A stretch of DNA of 64,000 nt, taken from Chrysomallon squamiferum (Eukaryota; Mollusca; Gastropoda; Neomphalida; Peltospiridae). A program made the translations under genes and the position numbers. Below, one piece after another: positions 12,392 through 24,841 of the stretch (its first letter is position 1; every line of letters begins with the position of its first letter). The stretch spans positions 23,837,946 through 23,901,945 of the forward strand of contig CM022665.1 in NCBI GenBank assembly GCA_012295275.1, read 5' to 3'. A model generated the notes under the pieces. The model was not told where the DNA came from. It did no database searches and was given only the letters and a program-made list of their open reading frames with translations.

Positions 12392-14714
12392 TTATCTCTG
12401 AAATCATTTCTTCACTCTCCACATCTTCATTATTATGACTATGTAGTGCTACCACATGACTTTTGACAGGAATTGAATTATAATATTAACCTGTTTATAA
12501 CCATATTTTTTGTTCATTACAATTTTTAAACAATTTTTTTTTTTTTTTTTTCCACATGTAGTTATATCTTCTGTGTTAGGATGTTACTGATTTAGACTGC
12601 TATGTGGCAGAATTTTCATTTTATTTTTTTTTTTTTTTTTTTTAATAAGATATAAAGACATCTTTAGAAATAAATACGATGTGACAATATAGAAGTCTGT
12701 CATGCATCTTGTAGATGCAAATTATACTCAAGTAAGTAAATGTGCAACTGTTCATCTGCTAATAATCATTTTTTAAATTTTTTTAGTTTAATCTTTTATT
12801 ATGTTTGGTCACAGTACTTGAAAAAAAAATGTTCTGCATTTGTTTTATCCTATCTTGTCTGAAGTAATATATTAAAATTCTTATCACTTTGTTAGTATGC
12901 TTAAAACAGATGATTTGAACACCTCACATTTATTCTTTCATTTCCAGTATTTATATTAACTACCTGATTTAGTATTATGGACGAAGTTAAAATAATTTTA
13001 AATTTCATGTTTCATTCTCATTAACATTATAGCATTTTTAACAAGTTTAACTGTCAAATACATTTTAGGGTAATGTATATTAAGCACTGTTAAATCAAAA
13101 AATGTAAAGTTCGATATGTACTCATGTTCTCTACTGTCTCATCTATAGGAATGCATAGATTCTTATTAGTCTAGGTTTATGCATAACATTTTAATTGTGT
13201 ATTTAATACACTGAAAACAAGGATACTAGATTTATAAGTTGTTAAAAACATCTGATAAGATTATTCTTCATGCAAATGATAAAAGTATAATCTGTAATGA
13301 GGTTATTATGTAGTTCTTAAAGATTGAACAGGAGTAAAATGGGAATTATATAACATCTATATGAGGTAATTTGCAATTTATAATTTTTTGTGTATGTTTC
13401 CCTTTTTTTAAATTTGTATTTGGATGGAGACAAAACGTGTCATATACCTGATGTTTGTCTGCCATCACACAGCAATTCATTCATGATGTTTTGAAATTAC
13501 ATGGGTGGGTTTTTTGTGGGGGTGGTTCTTGTACATTTTTAATTATGTTTACATTGTTCAGGCTACTATTATTTTGAGAGGGAAAAAAATTGAAAATCAT
13601 TTTGTACCAAGCCCATTCAAATTATTTTGGCATGAGTAAATTACATATTTTTATTAATCATTCCTGTGTAAATCAGCCTTTGATAAACATGATCATAATT
13701 TCTTGTAAATAGTTCTTGTATTTATTGTTTTAATAAGTGCTTGAATATTTCAGTTTACAAATGTCATTTTTGTTTGTAATTCATAGTTAACGAAGCCACA
13801 CATGTAATGTGGAAAAAAAAAAAAAATTCATTGATGCAGAACATCTGAGGTTTTCTGTTTACACAGATGTTAATTTCTGATGACATCTTTCTCAGATAAA
13901 ATAGCATCTTTGATCTCTGTTTGATATTATATATCAGTTATGTGCTAATTCCAGTAATACTTTATCTACTGTTTTGCTTTTGGACCTCATAAATTACTGT
14001 GTCTCCTGTTTTGTTTTTGGACCTCATAAACTACTATGTTATTATGTAGACTTTAAGAAAATGGCATTTAAAGAATGTTTTCATTTTAGGTTAAGAATGG
14101 ACATAAATTTATAGCTTAAATGTTATAGATGATTTTGTGTCCTTTTTCATTTAATAAAGCAAACTGCCATGCATTTATTATTGTAATGCACATTCGTTAT
14201 TAAAAAATTATCATATTTGACTCTGTTTTGCTGTTTATTTAGCCATTCTATAATAAAACAATTTATATATATATATATATATACATCAGCATATTATTGA
14301 ACTATAACAACTGTTCTACAAACAAACAAAAAACCCAGACATGTCAGTGGTTTCACCAGCTACAGAAGTATTTTATTTTTAATCTACTTTTCAAAATATC
14401 CTTTTATTTAGTACTGGCAATATTAATCTTAATATAAGAAAATATATTTTATATGTGTCCAGCAACAATTGATACAGTTTTCAAATATCTCTTCCAAGGT
14501 AACTGCTGAACAGCATAAAAAGAAGCCAAAGCATTTAGGAGTTATTAAATATTCTGAAAACAAAATTAAATGTCACATTTTTTGTCACCAATCCTAAATA
14601 TTTATTCTGCACAATTGTCAGTATGACCTAAATGTAACACATTACTTCTGGAAGTAAAATATGTGGTTAAACAACTTTATCAGTTTTACAGGAGAGTGTC
14701 TACTCCAGTTATGC
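12392..14714. other. Convergent intergenic gap: 3' UTR of coiled-coil gene and short 3' UTR of TMEM223
   Basis: No coding signal is seen. The region is AT-rich with long T or A runs (about 12534-12551, 12624-12643 and 13813-13826) and a (TA)n run near 14264-14282. A plus-strand AATAAA near 14152 is the clearest candidate polyadenylation signal for the upstream gene. A minus-strand AATAAA (TTTATT at about 14600-14605) lies about 110 bp past the TMEM223 stop and is its likely signal. Confidence 0.6.
13968..14039. repeat. Two-copy imperfect tandem repeat, period 36 bp
   Basis: Two adjacent copies, at about 13968-14003 and 14004-14039, share the core TTTTGGACCTCATAAA and differ at a few bases. 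They lie in the probable 3' UTR of the coiled-coil gene, just upstream of its candidate poly(A) signal. Confidence 0.85.
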
Positions 14715-15661
14715 TTACTTCAGATTCCTCATCAATCCAATACTATAGTCAAAGAGTTCAGTATTGTGAAATGTTCCGTTCTTATCAAGAAGGAAGAAAA
14801 GATGTTTTCCTTTCACCTTCATTGGAATATAAGCTCCTGGACCTTCCCGAGCCTGAAGACAACTTATATTTTCCAAAGCTGTCTGCACCTTACCTCCTCT
14901 TCCAAACCATGTTTGAGTTTCTATTTGTACTTCCCGACCTCCTTGTAACAACCACAAGTTGCGTACTGATCTCAGTGGATATATTATTGTGATAATGAGA
15001 AAACCAGTTCCTGGAAACAGGAGAAAAGGTAATTTAAGTAAATTGAAAACAAAATTTGTTTAAAAATGTTACATTCTTTATTACACATTAAACAATTTTT
15101 AACTCTCATCAAAAATAATTTAAATGAGTTCAAGACTAATATTTTATATATCTTTATGATTGTGACTCACAAGCTAAATTAAGTTTTATTCATATATACG
15201 TTTATGTTTACAAATGTAGCTTAACTAGACTTAATACTCAAAGGATGTATAAAATTACCAAGAACGAAACACAAAAATGAAACTCCATTTTTGTATTTTC
15301 CTTCAGCTGCATTAGTTAACTTCTGTGCAAACCAAGATAAATTGCTTCCATCATCTAACTGACCAATTCGTTTCTGCTGTTCCTCTACTGGTTCATCTCT
15401 AAGATGGTAAGCTGTTATTGCTAGATAGGTTAAACAGGACCACTGGACAACACCACAAATTGTAAGCATTCTATAAAAGGAATCGCTCGTATAGTTCGAG
15501 TATACATGAACATCTTGTTTAACACGTGGATCAACTTCAAACGGGCGGGTTGATTTTGCTCTTGTCGTTCTTAAAAACAATATCTTCTGTTTCGCGAGAT
15601 TTTGACTTGTTATGTACGTTTGTCTACAGACTTGTCTGATTAAAGGCAGCAATCCGATCAT
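14715..15661 (-). CDS. TMEM223: Transmembrane protein 223 (mitochondrial inner membrane)
   Basis: Two exons, 15259-15661 and 14715-15010, join in phase 1 to give 232 residues, close to the vertebrate length. The N-terminus is basic and Ser/Thr-rich with no acidic residue in the first 30, like a mitochondrial presequence. A hydrophobic segment follows at about residues 65-87 and a second one spans the exon junction at about 127-149. The C-terminus carries the family signature: PMKVKGKHLFFLLDKNG followed by H-N-T-E-L-F-D. In vertebrates TMEM223 is a mitochondrial inner-membrane protein reported to act with COX1 translation and complex IV assembly; that role is assumed here. It is divergent with IFT43 and convergent with the coiled-coil gene. 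Confidence 0.93.
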
Positions 15662-16327
15662 GATGGATATTGTCAGTTGACACTGAGTTAATGAGAAACA
15701 GTAAATTACAATTCCTTTTTAATCATCTTTTCTTTTTTCAAGCTCAGGATATTTTCATCAATTATTTAAATACCAATTCAATTCAGTTTACTGCTTGCTC
15801 TTGAATATAATCTGACATTAAAACGTGCTTTCCGTAAAAATCCAAGGTCTCGAGTCACATGTCAAAAAAATAACTGAATGTTCCTTATATTAATTAATAG
15901 TCAGTAAGAATCAAATAATAAAGTGACATTGATGTTCTCTGTATTTATAAAGTATTGTTAAACTGAAATAAACTTGCACTCAGCATCTATATTCTAATCG
16001 CCATATAAAATCGAAATCTGTCGAAATATTCCGAAGAATTACGAATGTGGCAAAAGGAAGAAAGGGAACAATAATTGTTCAGAAAAGATTTGTAAAAAAT
16101 AACAACAAAACGATGGTTCTGTTCTATAATTATATCATAGTATGAAAAAAATAATAGATTTATGTAATTTGTTTTATGACATTAATATTTTTGTGACTAG
16201 ATATATTCTATAACTGAATAAACAATTACATTACAATAGTTACTCCCGTTACATATTTCCTTTTCTTGTTTACCTTAGAAGCTGAAGGCTTTCAATTTTA
16301 TATCGATAGTAGCATACTTATTACAGA
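15662..16327. promoter_or_regulatory. Divergent promoter region between TMEM223 and IFT43
   Basis: This 666-bp gap separates the two start codons. CpG dinucleotides are frequent around its two ends and in the adjoining TMEM223 exon (for example TTCGCGAGAT near 15590) compared with the gene bodies. I looked for an RFX X-box near IFT43 and saw only the direct repeat GTTACTCCCGTTAC (about 16238-16251), which lacks the inverted half-site. The base string just before the IFT43 ATG resembles a splice acceptor (TTATTACAG), so a 5' UTR intron is possible. Confidence 0.55.
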
Positions 16328-16818
16328 ATGGATGACGAAGAATTTGATTTTGGGGCAACAAAATCTAGAGTTTGTATTTTTTTTGTTTTTTAGAACCTAA
16401 AATAAATATATTTTCTTTTTATCAAAGGTGTTCTAGCCCGATGAACTTTAGTGCAGTAGGACACTAAATTATAAATAGGATGATGATGATCAAAAAGCAA
16501 ACTACTAATAATATTACAGTATTATAGTATATATATATAATATATACAGGCAAAGCTAGAGACATCAAATTACATATAATCTTTTACTTCACAGTTACGT
16601 TTATTTAAAATAAGTCAGTTAAAGTTTATCATGTAATTCAGGTAAATATGGACATTATAAAAAATGTTATTATAATTAATTAATAATTTGAATTATATTT
16701 TTTATTTATTTATGTATTTATATTTATATTTATATTTATTTATTTTTTTTATTTATTTATTTAAAAATACAAATTAAATATAAAAATGTTTTCCTCAGAG
16801 GAAAAAATAATAATAAAA

Positions 16819-16851
<33 letters not shown>

Positions 16852-19551
16852 TGTTGCAGATTTGACCCAAAATGGCACATGAACTAAATTGCTTAATATT
16901 TCTGAATTTCAGACAAATTAAATTCAAAAGAAAAAAAATATTTTGTTTTCATAATATAAAATTCTATTTTATATTCCATTAAATATATTATATGTCATTT
17001 ATTATTTTTTAAGGAATATTTTTATTGTTGATTTACATTATAACAAACAATTTTGGAGAAAAACACCAAAAAACCTCCAAAAAACCAAGAACATAATAAT
17101 AATAATAATAATTTTGTATTCTTTAAACATGAAACAAAAATAAATACACAAATAAGTTTAGTTCTCCAATCTAATTTTTAGCATAGTTTTATTATTTATC
17201 CTTTTTAATGGTAACAGTTATTTCAGTCATACAGATAGATGCTAAAAATAATTAACAAATGACAATATTTCAGAGTGCAAAGCAAGGGCGGCGAGCAAAA
17301 AATGTTCCTGATAAAGTGGCAGATGAACCACAAGATGAAGAAGAGGCAACCCATACACCTCCAACATCAAAACAGGTATAATAATAATAATAACTTCTGT
17401 CTATTTTATTAAGATTTCAGTAAGAAAATTGTGTAATATTTTAGAAAGAAATGCAAATTTGGATAGCACCACCTTAAACATTAATATTTTTAAGGTAGAT
17501 ACATTTATTATCTATAGTGGAAACTACAGTGAAGATTATGACTTCAAACTGGCAAATATTAGTTGTTTTATAACAGTTTGAATTACAGATGATTATTTCT
17601 AATTTATTAATGAACAGAAGTTTAGACATTTTCCATCAGTGAATTTTTCATTTTTTTTAAATTTTTCATTTTGATAATTAAACATGATATATGAAATGAA
17701 TTAAAATGTATTAACTTTAAAAAAAACAAAAACAAAAACTAATAATAATTTGTGTTTCACACAGAATGGGCCTCCAGGTCGACCTGCCAAAGCGATGTCT
17801 GGCTGGGGAGAAGAAGCACCTAGGTCAAGGGGACGGTAGATATTTGGACATTTTTAATTATTTTTTTTTAATATGATGTATTTTATTATTTAGCAAAAAA
17901 GAAAGAAAATGTTTCCCACATGGACTGCATTATTTGAATACTGAATATAAAAATGTTTTTGGTTGAAATTATTTATTTTTATATTAATCTAATGCAAATT
18001 ATTGTAATTGACTGTTGCATACAGAAAAGAAAGACCAATTTTGCCATATCGATTGCAGCATTTTAATACTAAACACAAAATTGAAAAATTATTTCTTTTA
18101 TATTAATCTAATACAAATTAGTGTAATAGAACTCTTGTATATTATGTGATACATAAAACAACACTAAACAGTAGATACTACTTTCACTGATTAATGAATG
18201 ACTGTTATATTTATATTGTACACTCTTTTCATAATTAGTTTCATTAACAGTTGATGGACATGGAAACATATTTGAAATATATATGCATATAATAATAAAA
18301 TTCACAGTGTACTGCATTAGTTTGCATACTTGCATGTCATAGCTAGAAAATATTACCCCTTATAATAACAAATATTTGCATGTTTATCTACTTACTATTC
18401 TGACAGTAAATATGTTAATTTTGTACCCATTTAGCTGGGGCTGGTTTTTTGATTATTTATTTGTCACTAAAGTTAATCAGTTTTATTTTTATGGGTTAGT
18501 AAATATCAGTTACAATCAGTTATTTATAGAACAGGACTGTAACTGTCATCCACCTCTGTTTCTGGCCCCAGTTTTGGTTTTCTGATTCTCTACTGAAATA
18601 GAAGTCAAATTACAGAGAAAAAAGAAACACTTTCTGAAATAGGATTTTGTATTCAAACAGTTACGCTCCATATGCTGTATCCAAAAATGAACCATTTATT
18701 TATTATTATTATTTTTTGTTGTTGTTGTTTCATGTTTAAAATATGCAGAATTATTATTCTTGTTTTTATTGTGATTGTAATATTTTATACTGGTTTGCTG
18801 GGACTGTTCACACTATTCTAATATAAATAAAGAGGACTGGGAACAGTTTTTCTCACATTTTATCAACCAACCTTCTGAAAAGAAAAGAAGTCTTAAAAAT
18901 ATGATGTAAATATTCTGTTATCCCAAACTAGAAGCAGCAAAGCTGGTTTGATAATTCATACTTGAAATTTGTGATATGTATTTTAATTACCAAGGAAATG
19001 TTTAGATATGTTATATGCTTGACCTGTACATGTATGTAGCTTTGTGCTGTCTTGTTTTGTACCTGCCTCCTGCCTGTTCCTCCATCGATGTGTGCTGTTT
19101 TTTGTCCATATATCACAGTACGAGGCAACTTGGAGAAGGATTTGAGACGTTTGAAGAGTAAGTTTAGCATGGTGAAGTCTTGAGTGTTGTAGCTTCATAG
19201 ACCAGTTTGTGTGTGAATAATTATTTGAAAACTTTAAATACAGGTCTTAAGTTACATTTTATAACATATTCTTTTCAGTCATTTTATTATAACATTCAGG
19301 TTCTTTTTTTTTCAGTTTTTATAATTATATGTTGAATTGAGAAGTGAAAAAAAATAAAAATAAAAAATAAATGCAGTTTTATATATTTAGTGGAATACTT
19401 GTGTTATTTAAATTATTCAACATGTTCTATCAGCTTACATTTCAATTTTTGTTTTCTTGTTTAAAGTTAAATGTGAGAAATAAATTCTGGTTTGCTCTTA
19501 TGTGAATAATTTTATCAATGGACTGTGTAATTTATACATCTTGGGGATATT

Positions 19552-19591
<40 letters not shown>

Positions 19592-22500
19592 CCCCGTCTA
19601 GTGGGTTTTATTTTCAAATAATTATTCATTTAAATAACCTGTATTTAAAGATTTTATAGTAAAAACAAACTCTTAATTTCTTTTTTTTTTTTTTGTTTAT
19701 TTTTAGTCATTTCTGTATTGGCTTTTTCACCCCTTATTCTCTTCACTATTAATAAATCTCAACTTAGAACGTAATATCTCCATTTTGTTGAAGTTATAGT
19801 CACTTTAGTGTTTGTGATCTTAACTGTTAATACATAGCATTGTGTTATCTTGATTCTGAAGTTTTATCATTTATGTAAACATTTGGTATTATTTACTTTA
19901 CTTTATAATAGTTTATGTTTCATACTGATAAAAAAATAATTATTGTCAGAAATTGTTAGATCCTGTGCAATTCAATGTTTCAATAATTATAAAATTTTAA
20001 TCAAATATAAAGTAATTAATTCTTTTCTGTGTTCTTCCCAATGATCACATTCTCTGGACATTCACGTGCATGTTCTTGTTGCTTTCTGCTTCCTACTCTT
20101 GTAAAGATTTATGCTACATTTTAATTGTATGCTTAATTAATATAGTTTGACTTTCTCACCATGTCATTTATTCACTAACTTTCTTTATTTGTATGTATTT
20201 TTTTAATTATTCAGTGATCTACTTTTTGACATAGATGCAAGTTATTTTTCTTCAGGGTAATATATGGTTGAGTGGATTCTAAGCAAGAAGTCTTTTTTCA
20301 TGTTTTTGTCACTTCACATTATTATCTGAGTTATCTGCACTATTCTGTATTTCAGTGAAACAGTGAAATTCTTTTGTGTGAATTGTTTTGTTTTTATTTG
20401 TGTGTGTGTGTGCTGTGACTTTGTTGCTAACAACGTAAGTACATACAAAAATGTTAAAAAATTTCTGTTAACTCTGAATAAAGAAACCAGTCCAAACTCC
20501 TAAATATATTACATTAAAGAAATAAATATGCATCACATTTTGAAAATTGAAATAACAATAACGTCTTTAATTTTGTTCACTGGTAAAAATATATAAACAA
20601 ATAATAAAAATAATGAAAACTCTATCTACTATTGAAATTTGTTTCTCATGTAAAATTCATAAATAATATTCACATCTATATTAAACTATTTAATGATAAC
20701 AAGAAGAAGACAAATTAAATAATGATAACTTTTACTGATTGATGAAAATATTTTATTATTAAATTTATAGTGAATGTGCATATTAATACAAATTAAGAAA
20801 TAGCATTTAGATTGTCAGTTTTCACTTTTGCAGTTTAATAATTAAATTAATTATATGCTTTTCAAAAACTATATGACAAAGAATAAGAAATATACAAAAT
20901 GTATTAATATCTGTATAATTTATATTGTTAAATAACATAAATTGTTGTTTGTTTTGTTGAATATACTAACATGTACCATAATGGAAGTGAAATGAGATTT
21001 ATCATCTTTGTCAGTTCATTGCCTTGTGTATTTTGTATCAGCAGTTGTATCTATAGAAAATTAGTTAATGCTTAATTATTATGTTTTTCATAACCTTTTT
21101 CATTTTTCATTCCTATTTCATTTTTAATTCATTTTTAAATAATTATTTTGTTTTAAAAGTATCTTTTATTGTTCTCATTTTGATTGTTTTGGTTACGTAA
21201 TAATTTTAGCATGTCATTTCTTAAAAACAGTTTCCCCCGTTTTCCTTTTTTATTTTTTTAAACTAATTGCAACTAACCAGTTTTCATGGAAAATTCTTTT
21301 TCAAGTTGCTATCTTATCTTTATGAAGAAAACATATTTAGAAGCATGTTTTCTGTTTTAGGTAAAGTTTTATAGATTTTTAGCATGTTTTAAATTTGCAT
21401 ATTATATTGATATTTAATAACTGTTATGTTTTTAAATTTGTTTTTTTTAGTGAAAGACTTCGGCCAAGATCTCCAGAAAAGCAAGATTCAGATTCAGATT
21501 CTGGTATTTAAAATTTTTTAAAAGCCGATCAAGAACTTTAAAAATAATAATTTTTTGAAAAAAAAAAAATAAAGAAATATGGTGGTTATTGTTTGTCCTC
21601 AACTTAAATGTCATATTATTCTCTATTTTATTTTATTTTATTTTATTTTATTTTATTTCATACCTGTATGAATGTTCCTGCTTTATCTGATAAACACATA
21701 TGAGGTTATATTTTGAATTATTTCAGAGATTCCTGCCATACCTGAATTAGAAGACCAACAGGAGGAGGATTTGTCCTCCAAAGTAGCAGTTGCACCAAAG
21801 TAAGTTTAATTTCCTCAGTTTGACATACAGTCGTTAAATTTGTTACAGTCAGAAGATTTTATAGAAATGTATTAAAGATCCATATTTATTAAAAGATGAG
21901 AAATTGATAAGATTCTTATAGATATTATCTACTTACATATTTTTCTGCCTTTGTTTTAAGGTTGTTGTTTCGTTTTATTTTTCTCACTTGAAACATATAT
22001 CAGCTGATACTGGAACAGAAGTGTTTTATATGTTTAGAATTTCATTGACTTTTGAAATTTTGTTTCTTAACTGATGAATGAAATTTAAAAACTTGTATTA
22101 ATATTTTTATTATTTTTATTTAGTGTTGCTGTTAACAGGGTGGCAACTTATAGAGAATTGGACAGTGACCTTCTTAGACAAGCAGCATTTCTTACTTTGG
22201 TAAATAATTGTAAAAAAAAAATTCAACCAACAAATTTGAATTATGTTATTAAGATAACTGAAATGATCTTATTAATAGTATAATTAATTAATTATTTTAT
22301 AAGAAAGACAAATAATTAGTAGTCTTTCTTCTTTTGTTATTAACTTAACTTCTTATAATTAGTTATATAATTGTACATATATATAAAATCAAAGTTATTC
22401 TAATTTAGAATGAAATAAAATTTAATGCACATTGAAGTATATTCCCATCATGTCTGCTGTCTTTCTACATATTTTTTTTTCTAATTAATTTCCTGAATTC

Positions 22501-23129
22501 TAATGAATTTAGAAAAATTATTATTACATTTAGTTCAGCATTTATTATATATAAAATTTACATTATATAGTACTGAATGTATTTTATTATTTTTTTCAAA
22601 ACATTTCAGGATGGTGAAATTGATCTCAAATTACTGGCTAAGTCTTTGTCACCAGAAGTAGATGTGATTGAGGTAATTACTTGTAAAAATAAGTGTAAAA
22701 ACTACCTTCCATTCCCATTTAAAATTTATTTTTAAAAACTCTTATTTAAAAACCCTAGAAAATATATCTAACATTAAATTGTTGTTGGTTTTTTTTGGGG
22801 GGAGGGGTTTTGTAGTTTTTTTCAGTTAAGCTTCTTTTTTGTTGATATGTCAGTGGAATTTTAAAAAGTCATAAAATAAATAAAAACAGTATGTAGATAA
22901 TCATTATTTTATCCATATCAAGTAACTGGTGTTTAAAATCAGCTAAAAGATCTACATGGAATTCAAATTACTGAATGTTATTTTATCAGTTTTTTTTAAA
23001 TTGATATTTCTACAGGAAGACAGGCCATGGGACTGGGATAGGTTGTTTACTGAGGTGACATCAGAAATACTTATGGAATTGGAAAAAGACGAGCGGCCTG
23101 AAGCAGACCAGCCTGTTGGAATAGTCTGA
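16328..23129 (+). CDS. IFT43: Intraflagellar transport protein 43 (IFT-A complex)
   Basis: Nine exons join in phase: 16328-16369, 17274-17375, 17765-17835, 19119-19157, 21451-21503, 21727-21799, 22124-22199, 22610-22672 and 23016-23129 (TGA). They give 210 residues; human IFT43 has about 208. Family landmarks appear in order: an acidic start (MDDEEFDF), K-Q-G-R-R-A, GGW-like SGWGEE, the acidic block IPAIPELEDQQEED, then RVATYRELDSDLL, LDGEIDLKLLAK and WDWDRLFTEV. IFT43 is a small subunit of IFT-A, which with IFT121/IFT139 supports retrograde intraflagellar transport and ciliary membrane-protein entry. The start matches the family start. A possible extra in-frame exon lies in the 2.3-kb fourth intron (20215-20256). 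AATAAA occurs at 23165 and 23388. Confidence 0.95.
17895..18140. repeat. Diverged two-copy tandem duplication in IFT43 intron 3
   Basis: Two neighbouring copies of about 120 bp, near 17895-18020 and 18023-18140, share the string TATTAATCTAAT followed by one differing base and CAAATTA, and similar flanks (AAAGAAAGA starts, GCATTATTTGAATACT versus GCATTTTAATACT). The shared anchor recurs at an offset of 119 bp. No coding potential is seen. Confidence 0.8.
19553..19590. repeat. (CA)n microsatellite
   Basis: A near-perfect run of CA dinucleotides ending in a short TA tract, in IFT43 intron 4. Confidence 0.95.
20215..20256 (+). other. Candidate 42-nt cassette exon in IFT43
   Basis: A T-rich tract and TTATTCAG precede 20215, and 20256 is followed by GTAATA. 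The 42 nt between are open in the phase set by IFT43 exon 4 (two carried bases) and leave the same phase for exon 5. Inclusion would add 14 residues (D-L-L-F-D-I-D-A-S-Y-F-S-S-G) without a frameshift. It is not needed for the family match, so it may be alternative or a chance decoy. Confidence 0.35.
21625..21658. repeat. (TTTTA)n microsatellite
   Basis: About seven copies of the pentamer TTTTA in IFT43 intron 5. Confidence 0.9.
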
Positions 23130-24841
23130 GTCACTGATTGGTTGTTATTGTTGTAATTAAATTTAATAAACTGTTATGCAGTATCTGCATGATGCAAGGA
23201 AAAGCAAAATTAATAAAAGAAGTAAAATGTTAAATTTTACGATGACAGTTTATCAGTTTCTGTTCAGAAGTTATAATCATTTGAAGAAAACCGTCCAAAT
23301 CAACACAAAAAAGAAATATGTTGTGTCACCAGCATTTACTTCAGTTTTGTTATTTAATGTTTGTTTATATATGTAACATCTGCAGTCAATAAATTTATCT
23401 GCATTTAAATGTTATTTATTATTTATTTCTTTACACACTTTTATGTGTGTAGTCAAGGACAGTTATTTTTATTTATGGGACATCTGTTGTTAAAGATTAA
23501 TAATTAGTTATATTAACAAGACAGAATTTGACCTGTAATAGTTTTTTAGTATTGATCATAAATTTTCAAAATATCTCCTCCTTTTACAAAACAAGACTTG
23601 CCCTCAAACGAGATTTTGTGAAGCCTTTCATTTGTCATTTCTACAACCACTTTTGTGCACACTAGGTTACATGATTTCAAATTAGTACATATTCTGAATC
23701 CAAATGCCAATATAAAAAGCATTTTTGGAAATTGAACTTTCTTTGACACCCAATAGCCAACATTTTTTGTCCTAGGGTGTTGTTAAACATTCATACATTC
23801 ATTCATTATATAGAATGTTAGCTACTGTCTTAAACTACAAAAACCATTTGGTGATAAGCTTAAAAAGAAAAGAAAAAAAATAAATTAAAAAAACTCCAAG
23901 AAACCATGCCTTTTGTATTAAATTATTTTATTTTAAAGTTTTGAATTAATTACTTGTATATATTAAAAGGTTGTAAGTATTGTTATATTTGTTATGTGTT
24001 TGAAACAGCATTTTTTATCTGCTGTGATTAGAGTATGGGATAAGTGATAAAATATATCAATAAAGAATAACTTGATAATAATAAACAACAAAAACAACTT
24101 GGATCGGTTGAAATTTGATTTATTGAGACCTTCCATATACATATGTAATTATCCAGAACAGTTTCAAATTATCTGGTGATCACATCAGAAAACATAAAAA
24201 TACTGATGAGTTTTATTATAAAATACATTTTCAATTTATATACATACATACATAAATATAATAAACAATGAAGCTCCATCTTTTCTTTTAAAAACATCTA
24301 TTACTATTAATAAAAATAGACTGATTAAATATTCTGTACACCGATATCTTGCACATGTTAACATCTACAAAATGTTATCTTTTTAATAAATAAAAGTGCT
24401 CACATAACACACCAAACCATTAAAGACAACAAAGGTATATATACTTGATTTAAAAACAATATACCTGTTATAAAGTAGTAAAGCAATAGAACAGAATTGA
24501 AAAAATACATCCATTTCTTTTCTTCTCAGATATAAATTATCTACTTATCACAAACAATAAAACTTACTTAATCACAGTTTAACAGCAGTGCAAGGCAAAA
24601 GATGAAATATACTTTGTGAATTAAAACAAAATGGTAAAATTGGTAACTAATACTGTTTCCTTAAGAAAAATATTTAAAATAACATAACAGTTTTGTTAAC
24701 ATAACAGAACTGTATAAACTTCTGTCTAACTTCTGTCATTTGAACATTAATCATATTCCACATCTGTCATACAAAAATGTAGCCATTACATTAACATACA
24801 GCGAACTGATCTTAAGATAAAACGATCTTCTTGAAATTTAT
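23130..24841. other. Convergent intergenic gap between IFT43 and SPATA17
   Basis: It holds the IFT43 3' UTR (poly(A) signals at 23165 and 23388), a probable short interspersed repeat remnant at 23735-23812, and AT-rich sequence. On the minus strand the SPATA17 stop is overlapped by AATAAA, and other TTTATT strings lie further downstream. The open frames here have no recognisable family or splice context. Confidence 0.6.
23735..23812 (+). mobile_element. Probable remnant of a molluscan-type short interspersed repeat
   Basis: The string GACACCCAATAGCC followed by GGGTGTTGTTAAACATTCA and an ATTCATTC-type tail matches, from memory, the 3' end of a short repeat common in molluscan genomic and microsatellite sequences. 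The tail is short and degenerate. Its 5' limit is not visible. The family assignment rests on recall, not a search. Confidence 0.5.

Noticed and set aside
16238-16251. Possible X-box for IFT43 (GTTACTCCCGTTAC)
   Set aside because: It is a direct repeat of one half-site; an X-box needs inverted half-sites.
18376-18585. 69-codon open frame in IFT43 intron 3
   Set aside because: No homology, and IFT43 exons 3 and 4 join in phase across it.
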